Shown here piece after piece: positions 9,054 through 17,846 of a stretch of 64,000 nucleotides of DNA. Below the pieces are notes generated by a model. That model was not told the DNA's origin. It ran no database searches and saw only the letters and a list, made by a program, of their open reading frames with translations. The position numbers and the translations under genes were made by a program. Within the stretch, counting starts at the first letter, position 1; every line of letters starts with the position of its first letter. Source of the stretch: Flavobacterium aquaticum (GTDB lineage: Bacteria; Bacteroidota; Bacteroidia; Flavobacteriales; Flavobacteriaceae); contig NZ_QLMI01000002.1 of the NCBI RefSeq assembly GCF_003259835.1, positions 372,001 to 436,000 of the forward strand, in the 5' to 3' direction.

Positions 9054-9875
9054 TTATTTATTTAATTTCTCTTTGAAGTAATCAGACAACATATCAACTA
9101 AGCTGATAGAAGCATCTTCCATATCATTAACGATAGAGTCAATTTTAGCTGTGATATAGTTGTAGAATACTTGAAGAATCATCGCTACGATAAGACCAAA
9201 TACCGTTGTTAATAACGCTACTTTAATACCTCCAGCTACTAATGATGGCTCCATAGATCCTGCTGACTCAATTTGGTCAAACGCAACAATCATACCAATT
9301 ACCGTTCCTAAGAATCCTAACATCGGTGCAAGAGCGATAAATAAAGAAACCCAAGATACGTTTTTCTCTAATTGACCCATTTGAACACCACCGTAAGCAA
9401 CGATAGATTTTTCAGCAGATTCTAAACCATGAGAAGAACGCTCTAAACCTTGATAATAGATAGACGCAACTGGACCAGCTGTATTTTTAGCTACTTCTTT
9501 AGCAGCTTCAATTCCACCTGAGTTTAATGCTGATTCGATATCAGAAACGAATTTTTTAGTATTGATAGTTGAAAGGTTTAAATAGATAATTCTTTCAATA
9601 GCAATTGCTAAACCTAAAATTAAACACAATAATACTGGTGACATCCAAATTGGATCTCCTTCAATAAAACGTTTTTTCATTGATTGAGTAAAAGTAGCTT
9701 CTTCAGCTACAGCCTCGTCAGTTGTTGCTGTCGCCTCATCAGTTGTTGCTTCAGCTGAAGTAGTATCAGCAACTTGTTCTGTAGCAGGAGCTGCTGCTTG
9801 AGTTGAATCTTGAGCTTGAACATTTCCAAAAGTCATAAGCCCCGTGATTGCTAAAATAGAAAATAATCTTTTCAT
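9054..9875 (-). CDS. exbB: ExbB/TolQ/MotA family proton channel protein
   Basis: A 273-residue protein. Residues 1-21 look like a cleavable signal sequence (ending VQAQ), followed by a low-complexity Ala/Thr/Glu segment to about 62, which would be periplasmic. Three membrane helices follow: near 74-96, and two close to the C-terminus (about 165-190 and 210-235) in the stretch LFIALAPMLGFLGTVIGMI typical of ExbB/TolQ/MotA. The protein would conduct protons together with ExbD. It is the first gene of the four-gene operon and starts 84 bases after the tRNA-Ser gene. The long acidic N-terminal extension is common in Bacteroidetes ExbB. Confidence 0.9.
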   Translation of the reverse strand: MKRLFSILAITGLMTFGNVQAQDSTQAAAPATEQVADTTSAEATTDEATATTDEAVAEEATFTQSMKKRFIEGDPIWMSPVLLCLILGLAIAIERIIYLNLSTINTKKFVSDIESALNSGGIEAAKEVAKNTAGPVASIYYQGLERSSHGLESAEKSIVAYGGVQMGQLEKNVSWVSLFIALAPMLGFLGTVIGMIVAFDQIESAGSMEPSLVAGGIKVALLTTVFGLIVAMILQVFYNYITAKIDSIVNDMEDASISLVDMLSDYFKEKLNK

Positions 9876-9959
9876 CGCTTTTGTTCTTAAAATTAATTAG
9901 TTAATTGGGTTTAAAGATATAAAAATATTTATAAAATTTTTAAAATTAATATCATTCTG

Positions 9960-10047
9960 CAGAGAGGAAGGGATTCGAACCCTCGATACCCTTGTGGAGT
10001 ATACACACTTTCCAGGCGTGCGCCTTCGACCACTCGGCCACCTCTCT
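9960..10047 (-). tRNA. tRNA-Ser (anticodon GGA)
   Basis: An 88-base tRNA on the minus strand. The acceptor stem AGAGAGG pairs with CCTCTCT with discriminator G. The D arm contains GTGGCCGAGTGGTCGAAGGC, the anticodon loop CTGGAAA gives anticodon GGA (codons UCC/UCU), the long variable arm is typical of class II tRNA-Ser, and the T arm has GGTTCGAATCC. CCA is not encoded. The first pair is A-U, not the more usual G-C. I see no integrase or attachment duplication beside it. Confidence 0.97.
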
Positions 10048-10122
10048 ATCGAAACGACACTCGATTTTAAGGGTGCTAAATAACGCAAAAAATATCACGT
10101 ATAAAAATTTTAAATGTTATTT

Positions 10123-11154
10123 TTAAAACATTTCTCCTCGAATTCCTGTTTCAAAAATGGTCTTAAACACATTATGAGACACATTTTGCCCTAAAAGATA
10201 CATCAATTTTGTAATTGCAGCTTCGGTAGTAATGTCTTTACCAGATATAACACCTATATTTTTTAACTGTGTACTAGTTTCATAATTCCCCATCGAAACA
10301 CTACCTCCACTACATTGTGTAACGTTGATAATGTGAATATTATTGTGAATTGCTTGCTCTAAAGTCTGCACAAACCAATCTTCAGTTGGAGCGTTTCCAG
10401 AACCATAGGTTTCTAAAACAATTCCTTTTAAATTAGGAATTGTAAAAAAAGCGGTTAAAACCTTCTGATTAATACCTGGGAAAATTTTTAAAATTGCCAC
10501 ATTATCATCAAAATCAGTATGTACTTTTAGCTTTTTTGTCGCTTTTTGTTTCAGAATAACGTCATAATTTACTTTCAAGTGCACACCAGATTCCGCTAAT
10601 TCAGGAAAATTGGGTGATGTAAAAGCATTAAAATGTTCGGCGCTGATTTTTGTAGTACGATTTCCTCTGTATAATTTGTATTCGAAATACAAACACACTT
10701 CTTGAATTACTGGTTTTTTATTTTCTTGAAGCGAAGCTACTTGAATTGCTGTAATCAAATTTTCTTTCGCATCAGTTCTTAAATCGCCAATTGGCAATTG
10801 CGAACCCGTGAAAATTACTGGTTTTGCCAAGTCTTCTAACATAAAACTTAATGCAGAAGCACTGTACGACATAGTATCCGAACCATGTAAAACTACAAAT
10901 CCATCAAATTTTGAATAATTTTCCTCGATAATTTTGGCCATTTTTTGCCAATTGGAAATATTCATATTCGAAGAATCGATTGGCACATCAAACGAAATAG
11001 TTTCTATTTGACAATCTAATAAATGTAATTCTGGAATTCGGCTTAACAACTCATTAAAATCAAAAGCTTTTAAAGCTCCTGTTTCAAAATCTTTTACCAT
11101 TCCGATGGTTCCACCGGTGTAAATTAAAAGTATTTTTGGTTTATGAGATGTCAT
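10123..11154 (-). CDS. ansA: type I (cytoplasmic) L-asparaginase
   Basis: A 343-residue enzyme hydrolysing asparagine to aspartate and ammonia. The N-terminal signature ILLIYTGGTIGM carries the nucleophile Thr16, and the second signature VVLHGSDTMSYSASALSFML has the Thr-Asp pair. FTGSQLPIGDLRTDAKEN is the conserved segment after it. There is no signal peptide, which points to the cytoplasmic AnsA type. Its start overlaps the end of the upstream acyltransferase gene by 14 bases, so the two are translationally coupled. The length fits the family. Confidence 0.93.
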   Translation of the reverse strand: MTSHKPKILLIYTGGTIGMVKDFETGALKAFDFNELLSRIPELHLLDCQIETISFDVPIDSSNMNISNWQKMAKIIEENYSKFDGFVVLHGSDTMSYSASALSFMLEDLAKPVIFTGSQLPIGDLRTDAKENLITAIQVASLQENKKPVIQEVCLYFEYKLYRGNRTTKISAEHFNAFTSPNFPELAESGVHLKVNYDVILKQKATKKLKVHTDFDDNVAILKIFPGINQKVLTAFFTIPNLKGIVLETYGSGNAPTEDWFVQTLEQAIHNNIHIINVTQCSGGSVSMGNYETSTQLKNIGVISGKDITTEAAITKLMYLLGQNVSHNVFKTIFETGIRGEMF

Positions 11155-12280
11155 TCGTGTATTTCAATTTATTCACAACTGGATTAGCATACATCGCCAA
11201 GAAACCTTCTCTCATGGTTTCATTATCGGCATCAATTCGCATTTCTAATCTTCTTTCAAACAATTGACGTTCTTTTTCGTTGTACAAATGTGCAAATCGA
11301 GTTGTTTTGTATAAAATATCGTAAGCAATAAAGTTCGTTGGCCATAATTTATACGATTGCAAAATAGAATCATCAATTACTTGTGCCAAAGCTTGAATTT
11401 GCTTGTTATTATTGTCGTTTTCCGCAATAATTTTTTCGTATTCGTTTTCTAAAACATCGCCTACATGAATGTGAATACGTTTCTTCTGCCCAATGATTCC
11501 ACTTAATAACGTAATGAAATCTTCGTTTTTCTCCTTAATATATACTTCGTCTTTAGAAAGTGCAATTAATTGCGGCATTTTCAAAGCATCTGTTGGATCA
11601 TATTCATACGAAATGGAAACAGGAACAATTTTTAATTTCTTGAAAAAGTCCATAATTCTGGCTTCATCATTTGCCATCCCTAACATTTTCAGAACACCTT
11701 GATGCGTTGCATCATTCCCATCTTTAGTTCTTCCTTCGCGTTGGGCAATCCAAACCGAACGATTTTCTTTAGACAATAAATGATACATATATTCCGCCAT
11801 CAATTTAGAGCTTTGCAATAATTCTCTTGGCGATAATCCTCTTTGAACTAAGAAATTTCTGTTCAATTTTGATAGTTTCAACAAGAAATCTTTCTGTACC
11901 AAATTATCTCCAATGGCCGAAGCCGTCATCACCAAACCATGATCAATTAAAGAAACATTCAATAAAGAAGTATCTAAAATAATATCGCGGTGATTGGAAA
12001 TAAATAAATATGAAGTATTAGGCTCTAATTTTTCAAAACCAGAAGTAGTAAGTCCTTCCGAGCTTCTTTCTAAAACTCTTTGTATGGATTGATAAACAAA
12101 ATTTACTTGGAAATCACGGATAGAATGCGTTCTACTCAATTGTTCTTTCCAAACTTCATCTTCTAATTCTGGAAACGTAAAATCCATCATAGCCTTCATC
12201 ATAGGATGATGCAACAAAGACTTTAAAGCTTCGTTTACTTCAGAATCATAATAAGGGCGAATAGAATCGAACTTTGTCAT
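11141..12280 (-). CDS. glycerol-phosphate acyltransferase family protein
   Basis: A 379-residue protein without signal peptide. The segment YLFISNHRDIILDTSLLN holds the acyltransferase catalytic His97. The Asp lies six residues on (H-x5-D), one more than the usual H-x4-D, with another Asp at H+2. A block further on, SVWIAQREGRTKDGND, resembles the EG(T)R glycerol-phosphate-binding motif. It probably transfers acyl groups to a glycerol-phosphate or lipid headgroup in phospholipid synthesis at the inner membrane. The substrate is uncertain. It is the first gene of a two-gene unit with ansA. Confidence 0.8.
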   Translation of the reverse strand: MTKFDSIRPYYDSEVNEALKSLLHHPMMKAMMDFTFPELEDEVWKEQLSRTHSIRDFQVNFVYQSIQRVLERSSEGLTTSGFEKLEPNTSYLFISNHRDIILDTSLLNVSLIDHGLVMTASAIGDNLVQKDFLLKLSKLNRNFLVQRGLSPRELLQSSKLMAEYMYHLLSKENRSVWIAQREGRTKDGNDATHQGVLKMLGMANDEARIMDFFKKLKIVPVSISYEYDPTDALKMPQLIALSKDEVYIKEKNEDFITLLSGIIGQKKRIHIHVGDVLENEYEKIIAENDNNNKQIQALAQVIDDSILQSYKLWPTNFIAYDILYKTTRFAHLYNEKERQLFERRLEMRIDADNETMREGFLAMYANPVVNKLKYTNDIS

Positions 12281-12342
12281 ATTTATTTTGAAAACAATTC
12301 ACAAAAGAACAAAAATTTTATGAATTGAAACTCTATTTTAGG

Positions 12343-13110
12343 TTAAATTCCGAAAATTTGTTTTGAATTTTCAGTAGTGATTCTTGCAATTTCTTCAACA
12401 GATAACTGATAAATTTCAGCTAACTTTTGCGCTACCAATAAAGTATAACTACTTTCATTTCGTTTTCCACGATATGGAACTGGCGCTAAATATGGCGAAT
12501 CGGTTTCTAAAACGATGTGCTTCAAATCGATTTCATTTAAAAATTGGTCGATTTTTCCGTTTTTAAAAGTAGCTACTCCTCCAATTCCTAATTTCATTCC
12601 TAACGAAATCGCTCTTTGGGCTTGACCCAAATCACCCGTAAAACAATGAAATATACCGAATAAATCATCCGATTTTTCACTTTCTAACACTTCGAAAACC
12701 TCATCAAAAGCATCACGACAATGAATATTGATACCTAGTTTATACTTTTTTGCTAATTGGATTTGGTGCTTGAAAGCGTGTTGTTGTTCTTTCAAAAAAG
12801 TTTTATCCCAAAACAAATCGATTCCGATTTCTCCAACCGCATAAAATTTTCTCGAAGCTAATTCTTTTTCTACATGCGCTAACTCTTCCAAATAATTTTC
12901 CTTCACATATGTTGGATGTAAACCCATCATTAGAAACACATTTTCGGGATATTGGCTTTCTAATTCGTACATTTTAGATGTGTAATTAGAATCTATTGAA
13001 GGCACGAAAAAACGAGAAACACCAGCATTGATGGCTCTTTGCATCATCTCGTTGCGATCTAAATCGAATTCTTCTGAATATAAATGCGAATGGGTATCGG
13101 TAAGTATCAT
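12343..13110 (-). CDS. TatD family metal-dependent hydrolase
   Basis: A 255-residue TIM-barrel hydrolase (amidohydrolase superfamily), normal length for TatD. Metal ligands are visible: DTHSHLY (His7, His9), GEIGIDLFWDK (Glu), INIHCRDAF (His), IFHCFTGD (His) and ETDSPYLAPVPYRGKRN (Asp). TatD proteins act as Mg-dependent 3'-5' exonucleases or DNases in the cytoplasm. A neighbour on the other strand starts 68 bases away. The spacer holds repeated GTTACAAAG words and that gene's promoter. Confidence 0.93.
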   Translation of the reverse strand: MILTDTHSHLYSEEFDLDRNEMMQRAINAGVSRFFVPSIDSNYTSKMYELESQYPENVFLMMGLHPTYVKENYLEELAHVEKELASRKFYAVGEIGIDLFWDKTFLKEQQHAFKHQIQLAKKYKLGINIHCRDAFDEVFEVLESEKSDDLFGIFHCFTGDLGQAQRAISLGMKLGIGGVATFKNGKIDQFLNEIDLKHIVLETDSPYLAPVPYRGKRNESSYTLLVAQKLAEIYQLSVEEIARITTENSKQIFGI

Positions 13111-13147
13111 TTGTTGATTGGGTTACAAAGTGGCAAAGTTACAAAGT

Positions 13148-13174
13148 TTGATTCAGAAATTTGATTTACTTTTG
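13148..13174 (+). promoter_or_regulatory. promoter for the retropepsin-like gene, probably leaderless
   Basis: TTG at 13148-13150, a 16-base gap, then TACTTTTG at 13167-13174. The ATG at 13179 begins four bases after the box, which is where transcription should start, so the mRNA may lack a leader. The spacing to TTG is slightly short. Confidence 0.55.
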
Positions 13175-13178
13175 AAGT

Positions 13179-13616
13179 ATGGAAGATTTACAAGACTTTT
13201 TAAAAGGAAAAAAATACAAAAAGATAAAATTTACCGTGCTGAAAACCCAACATTTATTAATCAAAGGAAAGATAAATGGCGTAAAAGGTAACTTTATTTT
13301 AGACACCGGAGCGAGTAACAGTTGCGTAGGATTTGAAAGTATTGAACACTTCAAATTAAATGCGCAATTTTCAGAAACCAAAGCCGCTGGTGCTGGCGCT
13401 ACTGGAATTGAAACACAATTGGCAAAAAATAACGAAATTCAATTAGGCAGATGGAAAAACCACAAATTCCACTTAATTGTTTTTGATATGAGTCACGTAA
13501 ATGATGCGCTTCGTCATTACAAAACCAAACCTGTTGATGGTATTATTGGTGCTGATGTTCTGCTAAAAGGAAAAGCTATTATTGATTATAGCAATCATTG
13601 TTTGTATTTGAAATAA
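13179..13616 (+). CDS. retropepsin-like aspartic protease domain protein
   Basis: A 145-residue protein with the single-domain retropepsin pattern. Hydrophobic residues precede Asp42-Thr-Gly-Ala, the catalytic aspartate motif, and VDGIIGADVLL near 124-134 is the second conserved hydrophobic-Gly segment. Such proteins work as homodimers, each giving one aspartate. There is no signal peptide, so it should be cytoplasmic. The target is unknown. The start is the only in-frame Met before the motif. Its stop codon directly abuts the stop of the convergent MFS gene. Confidence 0.8.
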   Translation: MEDLQDFLKGKKYKKIKFTVLKTQHLLIKGKINGVKGNFILDTGASNSCVGFESIEHFKLNAQFSETKAAGAGATGIETQLAKNNEIQLGRWKNHKFHLIVFDMSHVNDALRHYKTKPVDGIIGADVLLKGKAIIDYSNHCLYLK

Positions 13617-14837
13617 CTAATTCGAATGGTTTTTCTTCAGTGTTCGGTAAGCTAAAATCGTGCTAATCAACATAAAAATTCCTCCCAAAATAAAGGGTGC
13701 TCCTGGGAATAAAAAAGGCGCTTCATCGTGAGTAAAATAATAAAAAACGGATGCCATCATCGGCGGACCTACGATTGAAGAAGCGCTCATTAAACTCGTT
13801 AAAGTTCCTTGAATTTCGCCTTGTTCTGATGGAGGTACTTGTTCAGAAACTACAGCTTGTAAGGCTGGTCCAGCGATTCCTCCTAAACAGTAAGGAATTA
13901 AGAAAACAAACATCATCCAGCTTTCAGTTGCAAAAGCAAACAAAAACATTCCGATAGTATATAACGCTAATCCGAAATAGATACTTTTTACATTTCCGAT
14001 TTTTGGATTGATCCAACGAATCAATCCTCCTTGAACAATTCCTACTAATAATCCGATGACTCCAAGGGAAATTCCTACCATTTTTTCAGTCCAATTAAAT
14101 TGGTACATGGTAAAATAATTCCAGTTACTTTGTACCGCATGTGAACCTACATAAAGAACAAAAATAGCCAATACTAATCCGATTAAATTTGGGTATTTTT
14201 TCAAATGTAAAAAAGCTCCAATTGGATTGGCTCTTTTTAATTCAAATGGTCTTCTTTTATCTTTATCTAAAGATTCTGGAAGAATAAAATAACCGTATAA
14301 AAAGTTTAGCATACATAAAATAGCCGCAGCAATAAAAGGAATTCTCGTCCCAAATTGCCCTAACAATCCTCCTAAAACTGGACCAATAATAAATCCTAAT
14401 CCAAAAGCCGCTCCCATCAATCCAAAATTCTTAGCTCTGTTTTCGTGCGTACTAACATCGGCAATATAAGCAGAAGCTGTTGTGAAACTTGCTCCAGTAA
14501 TTCCAGATAAAATTCTACCAACAAATAACCATGTAATTGTAGGCGCAAAGGCTAACAATAAAAAATCTAAAGAAAAGGCGAACAAAGAAGTTAATAATAC
14601 AGGACGTCTTCCATACTTATCACTTAAATTTCCTATCACGGGCGCAAAAATAAATTGGGTAATCGCATAAGCGAAAGTTAACCAACCTCCATATTTTGCA
14701 GCTTCGCTAATATCGCCATTGATTAGTTCTTTGATTAAATTTGGGATTACAGGAATAATAATTCCCCATCCAATAACATCTAACAAAACGGTAATAAAGA
14801 TGAAACCAACGGCTGCTTGCTTCTTAGATTTTTTCAT
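13617..14837 (-). CDS. TetA-like (TCR/Tet family) MFS efflux transporter
   Basis: A 406-residue inner-membrane protein with twelve predicted helices. The motif-A loop [14 protein letters not shown] lies between helices 2 and 3 (about 71-84), and the antiporter-type motif near 134-150 reads [16 protein letters not shown]. This matches drug:H+ antiporter subfamily 1, where TetA belongs. Chromosomal members of this group in Bacteroidetes are common, and tetracycline resistance should not be assumed. A terminator of the upstream gene separates it from 14923. It is probably transcribed on its own. Confidence 0.85.
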   Translation of the reverse strand: MKKSKKQAAVGFIFITVLLDVIGWGIIIPVIPNLIKELINGDISEAAKYGGWLTFAYAITQFIFAPVIGNLSDKYGRRPVLLTSLFAFSLDFLLLAFAPTITWLFVGRILSGITGASFTTASAYIADVSTHENRAKNFGLMGAAFGLGFIIGPVLGGLLGQFGTRIPFIAAAILCMLNFLYGYFILPESLDKDKRRPFELKRANPIGAFLHLKKYPNLIGLVLAIFVLYVGSHAVQSNWNYFTMYQFNWTEKMVGISLGVIGLLVGIVQGGLIRWINPKIGNVKSIYFGLALYTIGMFLFAFATESWMMFVFLIPYCLGGIAGPALQAVVSEQVPPSEQGEIQGTLTSLMSASSIVGPPMMASVFYYFTHDEAPFLFPGAPFILGGIFMLISTILAYRTLKKNHSN

Positions 14838-14864
14838 AGCTTAATTTTGATTTACAAAGAAAAG

Positions 14865-14897
14865 AAAAATCCCAAACTCTATTGAACTTGGGATTTA
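14865..14897 (-). terminator. hairpin terminator after the secreted unknown at 14923
   Basis: Stem AATCCCAA (14868-14875) pairs with TTGGGATT (14888-14895). On the minus strand it is followed by a T-rich run. Confidence 0.75.
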
Positions 14898-14922
14898 TAT
14901 TTTAGATTTTAAATCAAAAAAA

Positions 14923-15711
14923 TTAATTCTCATCTAAAACTACTTTGAAGTCAATTTCTTTATATGTTGAAGAATCTTTAATGGTAATTCTAGCTTTGTT
15001 AGTAGCATCGCTTCTTGAGAAAAGAAATGTTTTGATATAATCATTTTTAATTCCTTCGGGATATTTATTGTATTCTGTAAAAAGCGAATCAATATTTAAG
15101 ACACTATTTTTTTGGTCTTCACAATATAGCATCATATCAAAAGGTTCAAAATAATTTTCAAATGATTTTTTCAATGTGTCTTCAAACCATTTTTGATTTA
15201 ATTGATTCTCTTTTACAATTAATGCTATTTCTTTTTTATATTCTAAAGGTTTTTTATCTTTTTTTGAAAGTAATGATTTGACATCTAGAACAATAACTTT
15301 AATATCGTTTTTCGAATAAATTGTTTTATTAATTTTTTCTAAGATTCCATCAATTTTTATAATTGTTCCCGCTTCTTCTGAAACATTAAAAAAACGTGCT
15401 TTACCATTGAGAGATGTTAATTTCTTAGTCTTTTCATTCTTTATAAAAGTTATCCAAAATTCTCTATTTGCTTGCGTTAAAAAATATTCGGGATTAATTT
15501 TTTGATGCGTTTCATCAGTTGCATAAACGGTTATAAGTTCGCATCTGTTTGTGTTAACTGGAAAATTTCTAACACTTAGCATTACAGTTTCATTAATAAC
15601 ATCACTAGTGTCTATGACGGTTCTATCATATTCGATTTTTACTTCTTGACTTTGTGCATTATAAGTAGATAATAAAAATAAAATGATTAAGCTTAATAGA
15701 ATACCTTTCAT
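14923..15711 (-). CDS. secreted protein of unknown function
   Basis: A 262-residue protein with a signal peptide (hydrophobic 4-16, cleavage likely after NAQS near 20). The mature part is rich in Lys, Asp and Ile with mixed strands and helices. I recognise no motif, no cysteine pair of note and no T9SS sorting domain, so it is probably periplasmic. It follows the small membrane protein gene by 18 bases on the same strand and ends at a hairpin terminator. It belongs to a run of four unknown genes (14923-17766) that may form a unit. I give no function. Confidence 0.65.
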   Translation of the reverse strand: MKGILLSLIILFLLSTYNAQSQEVKIEYDRTVIDTSDVINETVMLSVRNFPVNTNRCELITVYATDETHQKINPEYFLTQANREFWITFIKNEKTKKLTSLNGKARFFNVSEEAGTIIKIDGILEKINKTIYSKNDIKVIVLDVKSLLSKKDKKPLEYKKEIALIVKENQLNQKWFEDTLKKSFENYFEPFDMMLYCEDQKNSVLNIDSLFTEYNKYPEGIKNDYIKTFLFSRSDATNKARITIKDSSTYKEIDFKVVLDEN

Positions 15712-15729
15712 AGATGTAAAATATGATTT

Positions 15730-15996
15730 TTAAAAACGACCTGTTGCAATGTAAAACATTAACCAACCTATACAACCGATGGCTAATCTCCAAATCAATT
15801 TTTTCAACAAGTCATTAGACGTTGCTTTTCCTTGTTCTAAATATTCGTCTGTTTTTTCGTTTGCTGTTCCTACTTTCTTAGATAATTTAGTTCCTGCAAC
15901 AGCACTTAATGATATTATATAAAGAATTCCAACCCATGCAGCATTGATAAATCCTAATACCATCATTATCATTCCTATAATTGATAACGTTTCCAT
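15730..15996 (-). CDS. small two-helix membrane protein
   Basis: An 88-residue protein starting at METLSIIG. A longer frame to 16053 exists, but its first 19 codons run through the terminator hairpin of the upstream gene, so the ATG at 15994-15996 is chosen. There are two hydrophobic helices (about 5-27 and 65-83) joined by a polar, Lys/Glu-rich segment. No family is recognised. The stop lies 18 bases before the next gene, so cotranscription is likely. Confidence 0.65.
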   Translation of the reverse strand: METLSIIGMIMMVLGFINAAWVGILYIISLSAVAGTKLSKKVGTANEKTDEYLEQGKATSNDLLKKLIWRLAIGCIGWLMFYIATGRF

Positions 15997-16012
15997 TTTT
16001 TTAGTTTTAAAG

Positions 16013-16051
16013 TTAATCCCAAACAACATCAAGGATGAAGTTTGGGATTTC
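16013..16051 (-). terminator. hairpin terminator after the secreted unknown at 16067
   Basis: AATCCCAAAC (16015-16024) pairs over ten bases with GTTTGGGATT (16040-16049). The stem shares its core with the terminators at 14868, 22253 and 61469. Confidence 0.75.
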
Positions 16052-16066
16052 AATATTTATATAAAA

Positions 16067-17197
16067 TTATTGCTTAATGCTTTTTAGGAATGTTTGCATG
16101 TTAGCATCAATAGCTTGTGCCGTTTCTGTACCTCTTCCAATTTCATTACACACCATTAATATTAAATCTGGGTTTGTAGGATGGTTAAGGATATAGATTC
16201 TGAATTGCCCAACATCTTTATAAGTTTTTCCATCTTGTCTTCCTGTATTGTACAAACCAGATTGAAATGTGTATCCTTTCATTTTTCCGAATTCTACTTT
16301 TTCGTATAAACTCATTAAATCTTTTGATTTCACATCTTTGGTTATAAAATAATCAACATTTTGTATTTGTTCATCTCGGAAAAGCACGCAGATATGATAC
16401 CAAGGTAAATTATATTTTTCGAAATCGTATTCATGGATTTTTTTTACTTTATCGTTATTTGAATGATAAGTAACTCTATGAATGAAATCTTTAGCTAATT
16501 CATCAACCGTCAAACCTGGATGTGAAGATTTTTCGAAAGCATAAATTTTATAAGTTTCTTGATTTTTGTGTATCTGGTAGCCTACTTCAGTATCGCTTCT
16601 ATCAGTGCTTCCTGTTTGGCTGGTATTGATATCTTCCTTTATATTGGTTTTATCAATAGTTACATCAAGATATGCTAAATATAGATTTTTTGCTTCCCAA
16701 ATAGGTACATAAAAGAAGATTGGTTCTAATAATTGAACTTTTGGCCCATATTCTTTATATCCTGTTTCTTCTCTTACCCAAAATCCAATTTCTACTTTTA
16801 TTGTTTTTTGCTTTTCTACACCATTTGCACCATTTAAAATCCATTCAAGTTTATTTCCTCTAGTTAAAAAATCTTTACCTTCAAAAACACTGAATTTTTT
16901 TGTTGCTGGAGTATTTTTCATAAAATCAGTCATGGCAGTATAACCGTCTTTTTGAAAACTCCAACTATTTATGTAGGTATTAGAATTGTCTGAAAACTCG
17001 ACATATAGGTTTGTATATCCTGAATAAACAGTTACAGCTTTAGGTTTTTTAAAACTTACCTGTAATGTTGCTAAGTCTTTTTTAGAAATTGTAGCACCCG
17101 ATTTTACTTCTTTGCCATTAATAAAAGCTGATAATTGAGCTTGAGAAAAAGCAAAAGAAAGTAATGAAACTAATAATAGTAAACGATTGATTTTCAT
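16067..17197 (-). CDS. secreted protein of unknown function
   Basis: A 376-residue protein. An ATG further upstream (17305) would lie inside the preceding gene in another frame. The Met at 17195-17197 is followed directly by a classical signal peptide (KINRLLLLVSLLSFAFSQAQ), so this start is used. The mature protein is Tyr-, Lys- and Asp-rich, appears to be mostly beta in its first half, and has no recognisable motif or sorting domain. It follows the four-helix membrane protein gene by 26 bases and may be coregulated with it. Function is not known. Confidence 0.65.
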   Translation of the reverse strand: MKINRLLLLVSLLSFAFSQAQLSAFINGKEVKSGATISKKDLATLQVSFKKPKAVTVYSGYTNLYVEFSDNSNTYINSWSFQKDGYTAMTDFMKNTPATKKFSVFEGKDFLTRGNKLEWILNGANGVEKQKTIKVEIGFWVREETGYKEYGPKVQLLEPIFFYVPIWEAKNLYLAYLDVTIDKTNIKEDINTSQTGSTDRSDTEVGYQIHKNQETYKIYAFEKSSHPGLTVDELAKDFIHRVTYHSNNDKVKKIHEYDFEKYNLPWYHICVLFRDEQIQNVDYFITKDVKSKDLMSLYEKVEFGKMKGYTFQSGLYNTGRQDGKTYKDVGQFRIYILNHPTNPDLILMVCNEIGRGTETAQAIDANMQTFLKSIKQ

Positions 17198-17223
17198 AAT
17201 TATATTTAAAATAACGAAATTAA

Positions 17224-17766
17224 TTAAGCTGTTGCTTGTGATTTTTTCAAGTGTAGTTTGTAGCTCATAAAAGCACATGCCGAACATACAACTAGACCAA
17301 TACATCCAATTAAAGCAAGCGATTTAGGATTTGCTCCAGAGAAAGTTCCAGCCTCCATGTAAGGAGTTATAGCCCACAAAACAACTGATAATAAAGCCAC
17401 CAAAATGCTTAATTTAGTAACAAATTCTTTTTTCATAAAAGCAACTACAACCATTACAAAAGCAAGAACAGCTAATAAAATACCCAATTTACCTGCATAT
17501 ACAACTTTCCATTTGGCAGGAGTACTTTCGATAATTTCTAAACTTTCTTTTATTTGTGGATCTTCAATTTTAGTAACGTCGATTCCGTCTTTTTTTAATT
17601 GATCAATTTGTTTTTGCTCGTTTTCTACTAAACGATATACTTCTTCTAGTTTTTCAGAATCGCCGTCGGTTCCCATTCTGTTTTCAATGTTTTTAAATAA
17701 AACTCCTGTGCAAAAACCTCCTACTAAAAAGGCTAAAACCATAAAAATTAAAGCTAATACTCTCAT
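17224..17766 (-). CDS. four-helix membrane protein with coiled-coil loop, unknown function
   Basis: A 180-residue protein. The first hydrophobic helix spans 4-25. A charged stretch at about 30-80 with heptad-like Leu/Ile/Val spacing (KLEEVYRLVENEQKQIDQLK) looks like a coiled coil. Three further helices follow, near 88-110, 116-132 and 146-167. No family motif is recognised. It is first in the row of four unknown genes, 80 bases after the T9SS cargo gene. It may be a membrane partner for the secreted proteins that follow, but this rests on order only. Confidence 0.65.
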   Translation of the reverse strand: MRVLALIFMVLAFLVGGFCTGVLFKNIENRMGTDGDSEKLEEVYRLVENEQKQIDQLKKDGIDVTKIEDPQIKESLEIIESTPAKWKVVYAGKLGILLAVLAFVMVVVAFMKKEFVTKLSILVALLSVVLWAITPYMEAGTFSGANPKSLALIGCIGLVVCSACAFMSYKLHLKKSQATA

Positions 17767-17846
17767 AAATTTGTTTGTTAAATTGGTTAATAAAATAAGT
17801 TTGATTTTTTGGAAACGCTTTCTATTAATAAATGAAATGTTTCGTT

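Noticed and set aside
9960..10047. tRNA-Ser as an integration site
   Set aside because: No integrase, no repeated 3' tRNA end and no change in gene content beside it.
9897..10088. 63-codon open frame on the minus strand
   Set aside because: It runs straight through the tRNA-Ser gene and has no family features. It is a by-product of the tRNA sequence.
13617..14837. Acquired tetracycline resistance gene
   Set aside because: The protein has the TetA-family pattern, but there is no mobile element, regulator or base-composition break, and chromosomal relatives are common in the phylum.
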